From Sphingobacteriaceae bacterium GW460-11-11-14-LB5 (GTDB lineage Bacteria; Bacteroidota; Bacteroidia; Sphingobacteriales; Sphingobacteriaceae), in NCBI GenBank assembly GCA_002151545.1, contig CP021237.1, positions 3,782,001-3,846,000 on the forward strand: a stretch of DNA of 64,000 nucleotides. Reading direction: 5' to 3'. This document shows, piece after piece, positions 8,528-16,112 of this stretch. The notes below the pieces were generated by a model. It was not told the origin of the DNA and searched no databases. It was given only the letters and a program-made list of their open reading frames with translations. How positions within the stretch are numbered: the stretch's first letter is position 1; every line of letters begins with the position of its first letter. The position numbers and the translations under genes are program-made.

Positions 8528-8560
8528 AAAAAAGCCACAGAAAAATTAATCCCTGTGGCT
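8528..8560 (-). terminator. Rho-independent terminator after the sugar transporter
   Basis: AGCCACAG pairs with CTGTGGCT around a 12-base loop, followed by six T on the minus strand. Confidence 0.85.
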
Positions 8561-8561
8561 G

Positions 8562-8569
8562 CAAAAATA
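8562..8569 (-). promoter_or_regulatory. Candidate -7 box of the dCMP deaminase gene
   Basis: TATTTTTG on the minus strand lies 44 nt before the ATG, immediately before the fucP terminator hairpin. The deaminase mRNA would then carry most of that hairpin in its leader. Confidence 0.35.
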
Positions 8570-8581
8570 CTTTATTAAAAA

Positions 8582-10189
8582 TTAATGTCCGCCTTCGGCA
8601 GTAATATTTTCAACGTCAATACCTTGTTTCTTAAGTTCGCCACTCACTTTCCATGCAAAGAAAATTAAATAAGCAAACCCTAAAACAGGAATGATATAAG
8701 AATTGTGAATACCAGCACTATCAGCTAATTCTCCCTGAATTGGAGGAATGATCGACCCTCCTAAGATCATCATAATTAAGAATGAAGACCCCTGAGAAGT
8801 ATATTTCCCTAATCCGGTAATGGCTAATGAGAATATTGATGGCCACATGATAGAACAACATAAACCACCACTAACGAAAGCAAAGATGGCAACATGACCA
8901 GTGGTTAGTAAACCAATAATCATGGCTATAGCACCTAAGGTTCCAAAAATAGCCAATGTTTTGGCGGGCTTTTCCTGACCAATAAAAACTGCTAAAATCA
9001 TTACAGCAATACACAGTGCATAAACATATAAATTACCCACATCCGTACCAGTTGCGTGGTTAACCCCTAAAATAATACCGAAAGCCACAAAAGGCACAAT
9101 AACAGTTAAAACATTTTTGGTCATTTTAGTTAGATTGAAAGCACTGACCGCACCTGCCCATCTACCAATCATCATACTACCCCAGTATAAAGAGATGTAA
9201 GGTTTGATATCCGCATCGGCTAAACCTCCAAAATCTGGCAATTTAAGTAAAGCGCCCAAATTACTTTGAATAGTTACTTCTGTACCTACATACATAAAAA
9301 TAGCTAACATACCCAAAACCAATTGAGGGTATTGCATTGCACCCCAACTAGCAGCATTTTCCTTTTTTACGAAGTAACCGAATAATAATGCACCTAGAAT
9401 GATTACAAATGAAGAGTAAACAAAGATAGATGCGCTAATTCCTGTCAAGTTTGCTAGAGGACTCGCAGCTGCAACCATCAAGAAACCTAAAATCATTACA
9501 ACCAATGGTCCTGTAGGTTTGCTACTTGCTTCAATTTTTTCTGTACTTGTCACATCAGGAAGCTTGGATACACCAAAGAATATTGCAACGCCTAAAAATA
9601 GTCCAGCTAAAATATAGTACAAATTATTGATAGAAGAAATTTCCACCACCTTGGCAACAGCATCGTTTGCCGTTCCAAACAAAACAACACTTACGATAAC
9701 CGGGCCCATCAAACCTCCAAAATTATTAATACCGCCAGCCAGGTTTAAGCGATGCGCACCACTTTCCGGCTCTCCTAAAGCCACTACAAATGGGTTTGCA
9801 GCTGTTTGTTGTAACGAAAAGCCTAAAGCAATAACAAAAAATGCAAATAGGATAAATAAAAACGAACCAGAATGTACTGCAGGAATCATTAGAAGGGCAC
9901 CACCTGCAGAAATAATTAAGCCGGCAATAATTCCTTTTTTATATCCTATTTTGTTTAAAATATCAACTTTTGAGGCCTGTGAAGCAAAATATAAGATTAA
10001 TGATCCTATAAAATACCCGCCATAAAAGGTAAAATCTATTAATTGAGATTCGAATTGAGTTAATTTAAAATGAGTTTTACAAAAAGGAATAAAGATGCCA
10101 TTTGAAGCGGCAACGAATCCCCAAAAAAAGAATACAGTTATAATTGTATATAGCGCTGTACCATAATTTTTAGTTGTGTCTTTTGTCAT
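8582..10189 (-). CDS. FucP/GluP-type sugar:proton symporter (MFS)
   Basis: A 535-residue major facilitator. The N-terminal half resembles the fucose/glucose-galactose symporters: FFFWGFVAASNGIFIPFCKTHF, FYGGYFIGSLI and QQTAANPFVVALG with NLAGGINNFGG. About 12 or more membrane helices are evident, and the protein is longer than the approximately 440 residues of E. coli FucP because of extra sequence in the central and C-terminal parts. The likely role is inner-membrane sugar uptake. There is no adjacent sugar catabolic operon, so the substrate (fucose, glucose or galactose) is open. Confidence 0.85.
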   Translation of the reverse strand: MTKDTTKNYGTALYTIITVFFFWGFVAASNGIFIPFCKTHFKLTQFESQLIDFTFYGGYFIGSLILYFASQASKVDILNKIGYKKGIIAGLIISAGGALLMIPAVHSGSFLFILFAFFVIALGFSLQQTAANPFVVALGEPESGAHRLNLAGGINNFGGLMGPVIVSVVLFGTANDAVAKVVEISSINNLYYILAGLFLGVAIFFGVSKLPDVTSTEKIEASSKPTGPLVVMILGFLMVAAASPLANLTGISASIFVYSSFVIILGALLFGYFVKKENAASWGAMQYPQLVLGMLAIFMYVGTEVTIQSNLGALLKLPDFGGLADADIKPYISLYWGSMMIGRWAGAVSAFNLTKMTKNVLTVIVPFVAFGIILGVNHATGTDVGNLYVYALCIAVMILAVFIGQEKPAKTLAIFGTLGAIAMIIGLLTTGHVAIFAFVSGGLCCSIMWPSIFSLAITGLGKYTSQGSSFLIMMILGGSIIPPIQGELADSAGIHNSYIIPVLGFAYLIFFAWKVSGELKKQGIDVENITAEGGH

Positions 10190-10339
10190 CGTTTGTTATT
10201 TGGTAAATTGTTTTAGTGGCTCTAAACATAAATAAAAAAAATGAAAACCCGCAAATTTTATGCAACCTGTGCAACAAAAATAAATGTTATATGTTTAGGT
10301 ATAAAATTGCATATTCGCATATTATAAACAATACAATGC

Positions 10340-10966
10340 ATGTTTGAAGCCATATTACTAGGTATAGGAGCAGGGATTATTTCGTCGTTTTTAACAGGGC
10401 CGGTATTTTTTGCAATGATCAAAACCAGCATAGAGAGGGGCTTCAAAGCTGGGTTTTCTTTAGCTGTTGGCGTAATCATTAGTGATGTGGTCCTAATTGG
10501 CCTGGTTCTTTTTGGCAGCCAGTTTTTCGATTATAAAGCAGAATTTGATAAATATGTAGGCACTATTGGGGGCCTGTTTTTGTTAGCCGTAGGTATATAT
10601 TACCTGGTTTCTAAAATAACCGTGCATTACAATAGCTCGACTTTACAAAAAGTAAGCAAGCGGGGTTACGTCATAAAAGGATTTTTAATGTGTATCCTTA
10701 CGCCATCTACCTTAATGTTCTGGATTATTGTAAGCGGAATAATCTCGGTTAAGCTGAACAACATGCTGAACGAAAAATTAGTCTGCTTTTTTATCGCCAT
10801 GGCTACCCAATTGAGTATTGATGGTGCAAAAAGTTTCTATTCGAGTAAACTCCGTTATAAAATAAAGGAAGATGCACTTAAAAAACTAAATAAAATCGCA
10901 GGTGTAGTCATCATCTTCTTTGCCATTTGGCTCATTGTTAAAACTTACCTGAAGTTCTACGCCTAA
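10340..10966 (+). CDS. LysE/RhtB-family exporter
   Basis: A 208-residue protein with five to six membrane segments. The start MFEAILLGIGAGIISSFLTGPVFFAMIKTSIERGFKAG is the conserved LysE-family first helix and loop (the G..GP.F..... pattern), followed by LAVGVIISDVVLIGLVLFG. The family exports amino acids or related small molecules. It is divergent from the sugar transporter gene and followed by a 570-base gap of repeats. Confidence 0.83.
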   Translation: MFEAILLGIGAGIISSFLTGPVFFAMIKTSIERGFKAGFSLAVGVIISDVVLIGLVLFGSQFFDYKAEFDKYVGTIGGLFLLAVGIYYLVSKITVHYNSSTLQKVSKRGYVIKGFLMCILTPSTLMFWIIVSGIISVKLNNMLNEKLVCFFIAMATQLSIDGAKSFYSSKLRYKIKEDALKKLNKIAGVVIIFFAIWLIVKTYLKFYA

Positions 10967-11280
10967 CACCCCTCTTCCTCCTGCTTAGTTGCACTCAGGT
11001 GGCTTAGGTGGTCAAAAATATAGTTTACCCAAAGCAATTTGTGTCTTAGTGGTAAAACAAACCCCCACGATTGTCACCCTGAGCAAAGACCAAAACAGTT
11101 TTTTATTTTTTGAAAAGCAGGTGCAGTACAACTATTATTGTTAGTCCTGCCAATGCTTCAAGTCCTCACCCGATTCTAATTTAGTGCCGATTCATCGGTA
11201 AAGGATCGGGCTCCGGGCTTTCCGCGAATGTTAGGTTTAGGTGGGAAAAAACAGTAGCAACTCCATCAATCTCAGAAGTA
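10967..11280. other. Intergenic region without genes
   Basis: No convincing coding frame is seen. A GTCACCCTGAGC fragment near 11083 resembles one arm of the double-hairpin repeats. A hyphenated ATTCATCGGTAAAGGATCGGGC block near 11192 looks like a fragment of a dispersed element, but no second copy is in the window. It precedes the repeat at 11281. Confidence 0.4.
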
Positions 11281-11401
11281 TCGTCATTGTGAGAAGGCTT
11301 TTTTAACCGATAAAGCAATCTTTATGACAAGGATCACCAGCATGAAAGATTGCTTCCCCGAAAGGTCGGGACAGGCTGTCGTTCCTCCTCGCAATGACGA
11401 T
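11281..11401. repeat. CGTCAT-bounded intergenic repeat, copy 2
   Basis: It begins TCGTCATTGTGAG and ends CTCGCAATGACGAT, so the termini are inverted. The interior includes AAAGCAATCTTT and AAAGATTGCTT, which can pair. The interior differs from the other copies while the outer hexamers agree. It lies between convergent lysE-like and purF genes. Confidence 0.7.
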
Positions 11402-11473
11402 CTTCCTTTTGGAATCTGTCAATGGGGAGTCGAAGGGCACTTCTATAGTGTTGTCCGGGGCAAAAAATAAGCA

Positions 11474-11504
11474 CAAAAAAATAGCCCATATAAATATGGG
11501 CTAT
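11474..11504 (-). terminator. Rho-independent terminator of purF
   Basis: ATAGCCCATA pairs perfectly with TATGGGCTAT around a TAAA loop. On the minus strand it is followed by seven T. It lies 35 bases after the purF stop. Confidence 0.92.
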
Positions 11505-11513
11505 TTTCTATTC

Positions 11514-11538
11514 ATTCCCCTTTAGGGGATTTAGGGGC
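11514..11538. repeat. Single CCCCTTTAGGGG element arm
   Basis: CCCCTTTAGGGG followed by ATTTAGGGG ends directly at the purF stop codon. It is the same arm found in pairs near 40.8, 49.1 and 52.4 kb. Confidence 0.65.
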
Positions 11539-13440
11539 CTAATAAGCCCTTTGATTGTTTCCTTCTTTCCAATTAACAAAAGCTTTATTTACCACTTTGT
11601 TTCCACCAGGAGTTGGATAATTACCTGAGAAATACCAGTCTCCTTTGTTTTTCGGACAAGCTTCGTGCAAGTTCTCTAAACTTTGGTAAATTACTTCAAC
11701 TTCAGCAACCGTACCTTTTGGAGTAATAATCTGTGCAATTTTAGCCGAAATTTCTTCAGGCGTAAATGGTTTGTAAATATCCTTAACGTGGTTTACAATT
11801 TCCTCTTTAGGTAAAAGTAACGAAGCTTTACATTTGGTATAAACATCTTCAATTACCTGCCACATGCCACGCTCCGTTAACAACTGAATAGCCGCATCGA
11901 AAGCAACAAACTGCCCCATCCTGCTCATATCAATACCATAACAATCAGGGTAACGAATCTGAGGTGCAGAAGAAACAATAATAATTTTCTTAGGGTGTAA
12001 ACGGTCAACAATTTTAATGATACTTTGCTTCAACGTAGTACCGCGTACAATAGAATCATCGAGTGCAACTAAAGTATCCTGGTGATTATTGATAATACCA
12101 TAAGTAGTATCATAAACGTGCGCCACCATTTCGCTACGGTCTGCATCCTGAGTAATAAATGTTCTCAGTTTTACATCCTTAACCGCAAGCTTCTCCACAC
12201 GTGGTGCTAAAGACAACAGGTCTTCGAGCTGCTGATCGGTTAGCGTTTCTTTTTTATGTAAAAGTATATCTTTCTGGTGCCTGCGCACATATTGCTGAAC
12301 ACCATCAACCATTCCAAAGAAAGCAACTTCTGCCGTATTTGGAATAAAAGAGAATACCGTATTTTTTAAATCGTAATTAACCGCCTGAAGAATTTTATCA
12401 CTCAGTAAACGACCTAACTGTTTACGCTCGCGGTAAATTTCTACATCACTTCCTTTTGAGAAATAAATGCGTTCGAATGAGCAAGATAATCTTTCGGTAG
12501 GCTCGCGGAATTGCTCCATGCTCACCTCTCCGTTTTTCTTGATAATTAAAGCATGACCTGGATCGATCTCTTTAACATCTTTGAACTGGATATTAAATGC
12601 AGTTTGTAAAGCTGGTCTTTCAGAAGCCGCTACAACAATCTCATCATCATAATAATAATACGCCGGACGGATACCTGCCGGATCGCGCATAATAAACGAA
12701 TCGCCATTACCCACCATACCACAGATAGAATAACCTCCATCCCAGGTTTTGGCCGAGCGGCGAAGAATGTTCGCAATATCTAAGTTATCTGATATTTTGT
12801 GCGTAATGGCAACGTTATCATGCCCTTCCTTTTTATATTGATCGAAAAGCTCCTGGTTTTCATCATCTAAAAAGTGACCGATTTTTTCCAATACCGTTAC
12901 GGTATCTGCTTTTTCTTTTGGATGCTGACCTAACTCGTACAATTGCTCCAATAACTCATCAACATTCGTCATGTTAAAGTTACCCGCAATCACCAGGTTA
13001 CGTGTCATCCAGTTGTTTTGCCTTAAAAAAGGGTGGCAATTTTCGATACTGTTTTTACCATGCGTACCATAACGCAAATGGCCCATTAACACCTCGCCGA
13101 TAAAGCTTACGTTGTTTTTGAGCCATTCTGTATCCTGCATTAATTCAGGAGTGTTTTCTTGGATATCAACAAATTTGTTCTGCACATATTCGAAGATATC
13201 AGCTACCGCATTAGATGCCATACTCCGGTATCGGCTAATGTACCTACTGCCCGGTTTCATATCCAGCTTAATGGTAGCAATACCTGCGCCATCCTGGCCC
13301 CGGTTATGCTGTTTTTCCATTAAAAGGTATAATTTGTTAAGGCCGTAAAGTGCTGTACCGTACTTTTGCTGGTAGTAAGAAAGTGGTTTTAACAGGCGAA
13401 TAAAAGCGATTCCGCATTCGTGTTTTATCTGATCACTCAT
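11539..13440 (-). CDS. purF: Amidophosphoribosyltransferase, long form
   Basis: A 633-residue class II glutamine amidotransferase catalysing the first committed purine step, PRPP plus glutamine to phosphoribosylamine. The nucleophile is Cys9 in MSDQIKHECGIAFIR, which requires removal of a short propeptide. NRGQDGAGIA, GHLRYGTHG and RDPAGIRPAYYY are conserved PurF motifs. The PRPP loop is ALDDSIVRGTT (about residue 470). It is some 130-160 residues longer than E. coli or Bacillus PurF, with extra sequence around residues 95-110 and 345-430 and a longer C-terminus. The ATG at 13440 is chosen over an in-frame TTG inside the -7 box. Confidence 0.88.
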   Translation of the reverse strand: MSDQIKHECGIAFIRLLKPLSYYQQKYGTALYGLNKLYLLMEKQHNRGQDGAGIATIKLDMKPGSRYISRYRSMASNAVADIFEYVQNKFVDIQENTPELMQDTEWLKNNVSFIGEVLMGHLRYGTHGKNSIENCHPFLRQNNWMTRNLVIAGNFNMTNVDELLEQLYELGQHPKEKADTVTVLEKIGHFLDDENQELFDQYKKEGHDNVAITHKISDNLDIANILRRSAKTWDGGYSICGMVGNGDSFIMRDPAGIRPAYYYYDDEIVVAASERPALQTAFNIQFKDVKEIDPGHALIIKKNGEVSMEQFREPTERLSCSFERIYFSKGSDVEIYRERKQLGRLLSDKILQAVNYDLKNTVFSFIPNTAEVAFFGMVDGVQQYVRRHQKDILLHKKETLTDQQLEDLLSLAPRVEKLAVKDVKLRTFITQDADRSEMVAHVYDTTYGIINNHQDTLVALDDSIVRGTTLKQSIIKIVDRLHPKKIIIVSSAPQIRYPDCYGIDMSRMGQFVAFDAAIQLLTERGMWQVIEDVYTKCKASLLLPKEEIVNHVKDIYKPFTPEEISAKIAQIITPKGTVAEVEVIYQSLENLHEACPKNKGDWYFSGNYPTPGGNKVVNKAFVNWKEGNNQRAY

Positions 13441-13458
13441 TGTGTGGGTTTGAAGCCG

Positions 13459-13466
13459 CAAAGTTA
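13459..13466 (-). promoter_or_regulatory. -7 promoter box of purF
   Basis: TAACTTTG on the minus strand, 18 nt before the ATG at 13440. Confidence 0.55.
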
Positions 13467-13626
13467 TCCTTTTAACTTGTTACAACCTAAAGAAAAATGT
13501 TTTCTTTTATTATGATGAGTTTAATCTGACAGATACGCTAAATGTATTCCAATCTGCCTTACCTACTTAAAATCGTGTATTATTAATTAGAATCTTTCTA
13601 AATAATTTGCATAGTTAGTGTAAAAT

Positions 13627-13702
13627 TCACAATTTCCAGTTAGCAGTTTACAATTGGCAGTTAATCATTAACCGATTTAAACGGTTAACCAATTAACCAA
13701 CT
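13627..13702. repeat. CAGTTTACAATT and ATTAACCGATTTAA repeat block
   Basis: Degenerate direct repeats (ACAATTTCCAGTTAGCAG, ACAATTGGCAGTTAATC) are followed by TTAACCGATTTAAACGGTTAA and a further TTAACC. Similar blocks occur at 23.3, 26.6, 39.3, 44.9 and 45.7 kb. The remainder of the gap 13467-13626 shows nothing recognisable. Confidence 0.5.
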
Positions 13703-14521
13703 TCACATTTTACTCGATTTCAATGGTTCTCCAAAGAATATCGAGGCATGTTCATCAAAAGCCAAAGGATCGCCACTGGTATAGAAATGCCTTTCGCCCT
13801 GTTTGGCTAGTTTTTGTTCGATCTCTGGATGTCTTTCTAAATAATCGATCAAACTATTGGCAACGATCTCGCCCTGCGTTAAAACGTTGATGTGATCAGG
13901 AAATACTTTTTTCAGCCTGGGCATCAACAATGGATAATGGGTACAGGCCAATAATACACAATCGATGTCTTTTGACTGGCTCAATAACTGATCACAATAT
14001 TCATTGATAAAAAAATCTGCTCCTGGTTGCAGGTGTTCATTGTTTTCGATCAGCGGCACCCACATCGGGCAACTTTGCTGATAAACTTTGATCCTGGGAA
14101 AAAACTTATTGATCTCTAATAGATAGGATTGAGAATTAACTGTTCCCCTGGTTCCCATTACACCAACCTGTTTAGTGCTGGTATACGCGTCTATCACTTC
14201 TGCAGTGGGCCTTATAACGCCCAGCACCCTCCTATCTGGGTATTTAGCCGGAAGATCGATTTGCTGGATCGTTCTAAGCGCTTTTGCTGAAGCGGTGTTG
14301 CAGGCCAGGATGACCAAATGGCACCCTTTTGCAAAAAGCCATTCTACGCACTCTAAAGTATATTTATAAATGGTATCAAAAGAATGATCGCCATAGGGCG
14401 AACGGGCATTATCGCCTAAATAGATATAATTATAATCGGGTAATTTATCGGCAATAGAACGGAACACCGTTAATCCACCGTAACCTGAATCGAAAATACC
14501 TATGGGCGAAGAGTTTTGCAT
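13703..14521 (-). CDS. murI: Glutamate racemase
   Basis: A 272-residue enzyme making D-glutamate for peptidoglycan. It has the signature IGIFDSGYGGLTV, the LGDNARSPYG loop, the first catalytic cysteine in LACNTASA (Cys74) and the second in LLACTHYPLL (Cys193). The length is normal. It lies downstream of the OmpH/BamA cluster in the same direction but is separated from it by a terminator and a repeat. A near-consensus -7 box lies 20 nt upstream. Confidence 0.95.
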   Translation of the reverse strand: MQNSSPIGIFDSGYGGLTVFRSIADKLPDYNYIYLGDNARSPYGDHSFDTIYKYTLECVEWLFAKGCHLVILACNTASAKALRTIQQIDLPAKYPDRRVLGVIRPTAEVIDAYTSTKQVGVMGTRGTVNSQSYLLEINKFFPRIKVYQQSCPMWVPLIENNEHLQPGADFFINEYCDQLLSQSKDIDCVLLACTHYPLLMPRLKKVFPDHINVLTQGEIVANSLIDYLERHPEIEQKLAKQGERHFYTSGDPLAFDEHASIFFGEPLKSSKM

Positions 14522-14540
14522 GGGTGCTGTTGAAAAATTG

Positions 14541-14548
14541 TAAAGATA
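14541..14548 (-). promoter_or_regulatory. Near-consensus -7 box of murI
   Basis: TATCTTTA on the minus strand matches TAnnTTTG at all but the last base and lies 19 nt before the ATG. Confidence 0.4.
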
Positions 14549-14627
14549 GTTGGAAATATTAGAAAACTTAGTTGGAAGGTTGAAATGTTTTACTCAATAA
14601 AGTATCTGTATTTCAATTTCTAATTTG

Positions 14628-14737
14628 CCGTCATTTCGAGCGGAGTACAACGAAGTCGAGAACCCGAAGGCTCTGCAAAGCAAAATCTATCCCGAGGTAG
14701 ATCTCTCCACTTCACTGCGTTCCGGTCGAGAAGACGA
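14628..14737. repeat. CGTCAT-bounded intergenic repeat, copy 3
   Basis: It begins CCGTCATTTCGAGCGGAG and ends CCGGTCGAGAAGACGA. AGATCTCTCCACTTC in the interior matches the opposite strand of copy 1 and the copy at 55.5 kb. It sits between ompH and murI in the 318-base gap, which otherwise contains the ompH terminator and GACT-rich repeats (about 14798-14832). Confidence 0.7.
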
Positions 14738-14750
14738 TTTATCTTCCAAC

Positions 14751-14783
14751 AAAAAAGCGGAACTAAGTTCAACTTAATTCCGC
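14751..14783 (-). terminator. Terminator of the bamA-ompH cluster
   Basis: GCGGAA/TTCCGC and TAAG/CTTA form a stem with one mismatch, followed by six T on the minus strand. Confidence 0.8.
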
Positions 14784-14839
14784 AATATCATATTTCCTGA
14801 CTTGAGACTTAGGACTCAAGACTGGGGACTGACAAAAGA

Positions 14840-15418
14840 CTATTTCTTAGGAGCAGCTGGTTTTGCAGCAGTTGCTGAAATACCTAATTTAGATTTAACT
14901 GCAGCAGTGATATCGTCACCACCTTCCCAGAATACTAAATTGTTACCACCTTGTCCGTTTGCGATATCGAAAACGTAAGCTAAACCTTTTTCTTTAGCTA
15001 CAGCAGAAATTGCAGTTGCTACTTTAGTTTGAATAGGCTGAAACAATTCACCTTGTTTTGTACCTAGGTCCTGTGAAGCTTTAGTACGTGCATCAGTAAT
15101 GCGTTTTTCCAAATCCTGTAATTCCTGACTCAACGCTTGTAATTCTTTACCCACTACTTCTTTGTTAGCTTCACTTAAAGATTTTTGCTTAGCATCTGCA
15201 GCAGTCATTTTACTTTGATATTCTTTGATCATTGCATCAATATCTGCCTGCTTTTGTTTACCTAAGGTTTCTAAAGTGGTTTGAGCTGTTTTAGCCTCTG
15301 GTAAATTTGCAAATACCTCCTCAGAATTAATGTGACCCAATTTTTGTTGTGCACTTGCCATATTCGCTGTAAACAATAACCCTGCTGCTACAAAGAATAC
15401 GTTAATTAACTTTCTCAT
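14840..15418 (-). CDS. OmpH/Skp-family periplasmic chaperone
   Basis: A 192-residue protein with a signal peptide (to NMASAQQ), KLGHINSEEVFANLPEAK at the mature N-terminus and a long coiled coil of about 80 residues (KQADIDAMIKEYQSKM to ITDARTKASQ). The C-terminal strand region (GLAYVFDIANGQ) packs the trimer body in this family. It ends in an Ala/Pro/Lys tail. Skp proteins hold unfolded outer-membrane proteins on the way to BamA, whose gene is two upstream. This copy and its neighbour at 15482 are diverged paralogues. Confidence 0.9.
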   Translation of the reverse strand: MRKLINVFFVAAGLLFTANMASAQQKLGHINSEEVFANLPEAKTAQTTLETLGKQKQADIDAMIKEYQSKMTAADAKQKSLSEANKEVVGKELQALSQELQDLEKRITDARTKASQDLGTKQGELFQPIQTKVATAISAVAKEKGLAYVFDIANGQGGNNLVFWEGGDDITAAVKSKLGISATAAKPAAPKK

Positions 15419-15481
15419 CGTTTTATTTTACTTTTTTATTTTTTTCTAATTGTTTTTCTTCAAAAATCAGGGGCGAATATA

Positions 15482-16012
15482 CTAATTATTTACAGTCCCT
15501 GGTTTATAACCTAATTTTACAATTACGTCATTACTCACATCGTAACTGCTGCTTGCATAAATCATCATTGTTGCTTCACTGCTCTTGTCGAAAATGAAGT
15601 CTAAATATTTAGATTTTGCAATCTGTTTAATCGCCTCGGCTACTTTATCCTGAATAGGTTTAATCAATTTTGCCCTGCTTTGAAAAAGATCGCCATCAGG
15701 TCCAAACTTAGAACGTTGAAATTCTTTAGCCTGTTTTTCTTTTTCGATAATTTCATTTTCACGGCGCTTGCGCATATCATCGGTTAACAAAACCTGATCG
15801 GCCTGATAGGCCTTATACATTCTGTCGATTTCAGAAAAATTCTGATCCACTTGTTGCTGCCATTGTTTAGAGGCAACATCTAACTGACTTAATGCCGATT
15901 TATATTCTGGTAAATGCTTCAAAATATACTCCGTGTCTACATAAGCAAACTTCTGTGCAAAGGCACCAAAAGAAGTGCAAAGCAGGAATGCGATAAAAAG
16001 ATACTTTTTCAT
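15482..16012 (-). CDS. OmpH/Skp-family periplasmic chaperone
   Basis: A 176-residue protein. The signal peptide ends FGAFAQ, followed by KFAYVDTEYILKHLPEY, the classical OmpH start. The coiled coil (residues about 45-110) contains KRRENEIIEKEKQAKEFQR. The C-terminal part YLDFIFDKSSEATMMIYA is the body strand. It follows bamA by 100 bases and precedes the second ompH by 63, an arrangement common in Bacteroidota that couples chaperone and barrel-assembly genes. Confidence 0.9.
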   Translation of the reverse strand: MKKYLFIAFLLCTSFGAFAQKFAYVDTEYILKHLPEYKSALSQLDVASKQWQQQVDQNFSEIDRMYKAYQADQVLLTDDMRKRRENEIIEKEKQAKEFQRSKFGPDGDLFQSRAKLIKPIQDKVAEAIKQIAKSKYLDFIFDKSSEATMMIYASSSYDVSNDVIVKLGYKPGTVNN

Positions 16013-16112
16013 TTGTGTGTGTGTTAATGATACAGTTAATAACCTAAGCTTTCTTTAAACTCCTATTGCAATGATTTATTGCATAATTAGTTAAATTTTT
16101 GTTCTTTATCAA

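Noticed and set aside
13627..13702. Possible CRISPR array from regularly repeated TTAACCGATT words
   Set aside because: Copies are short, degenerate and unevenly spaced, with no spacers and no cas genes in the window.
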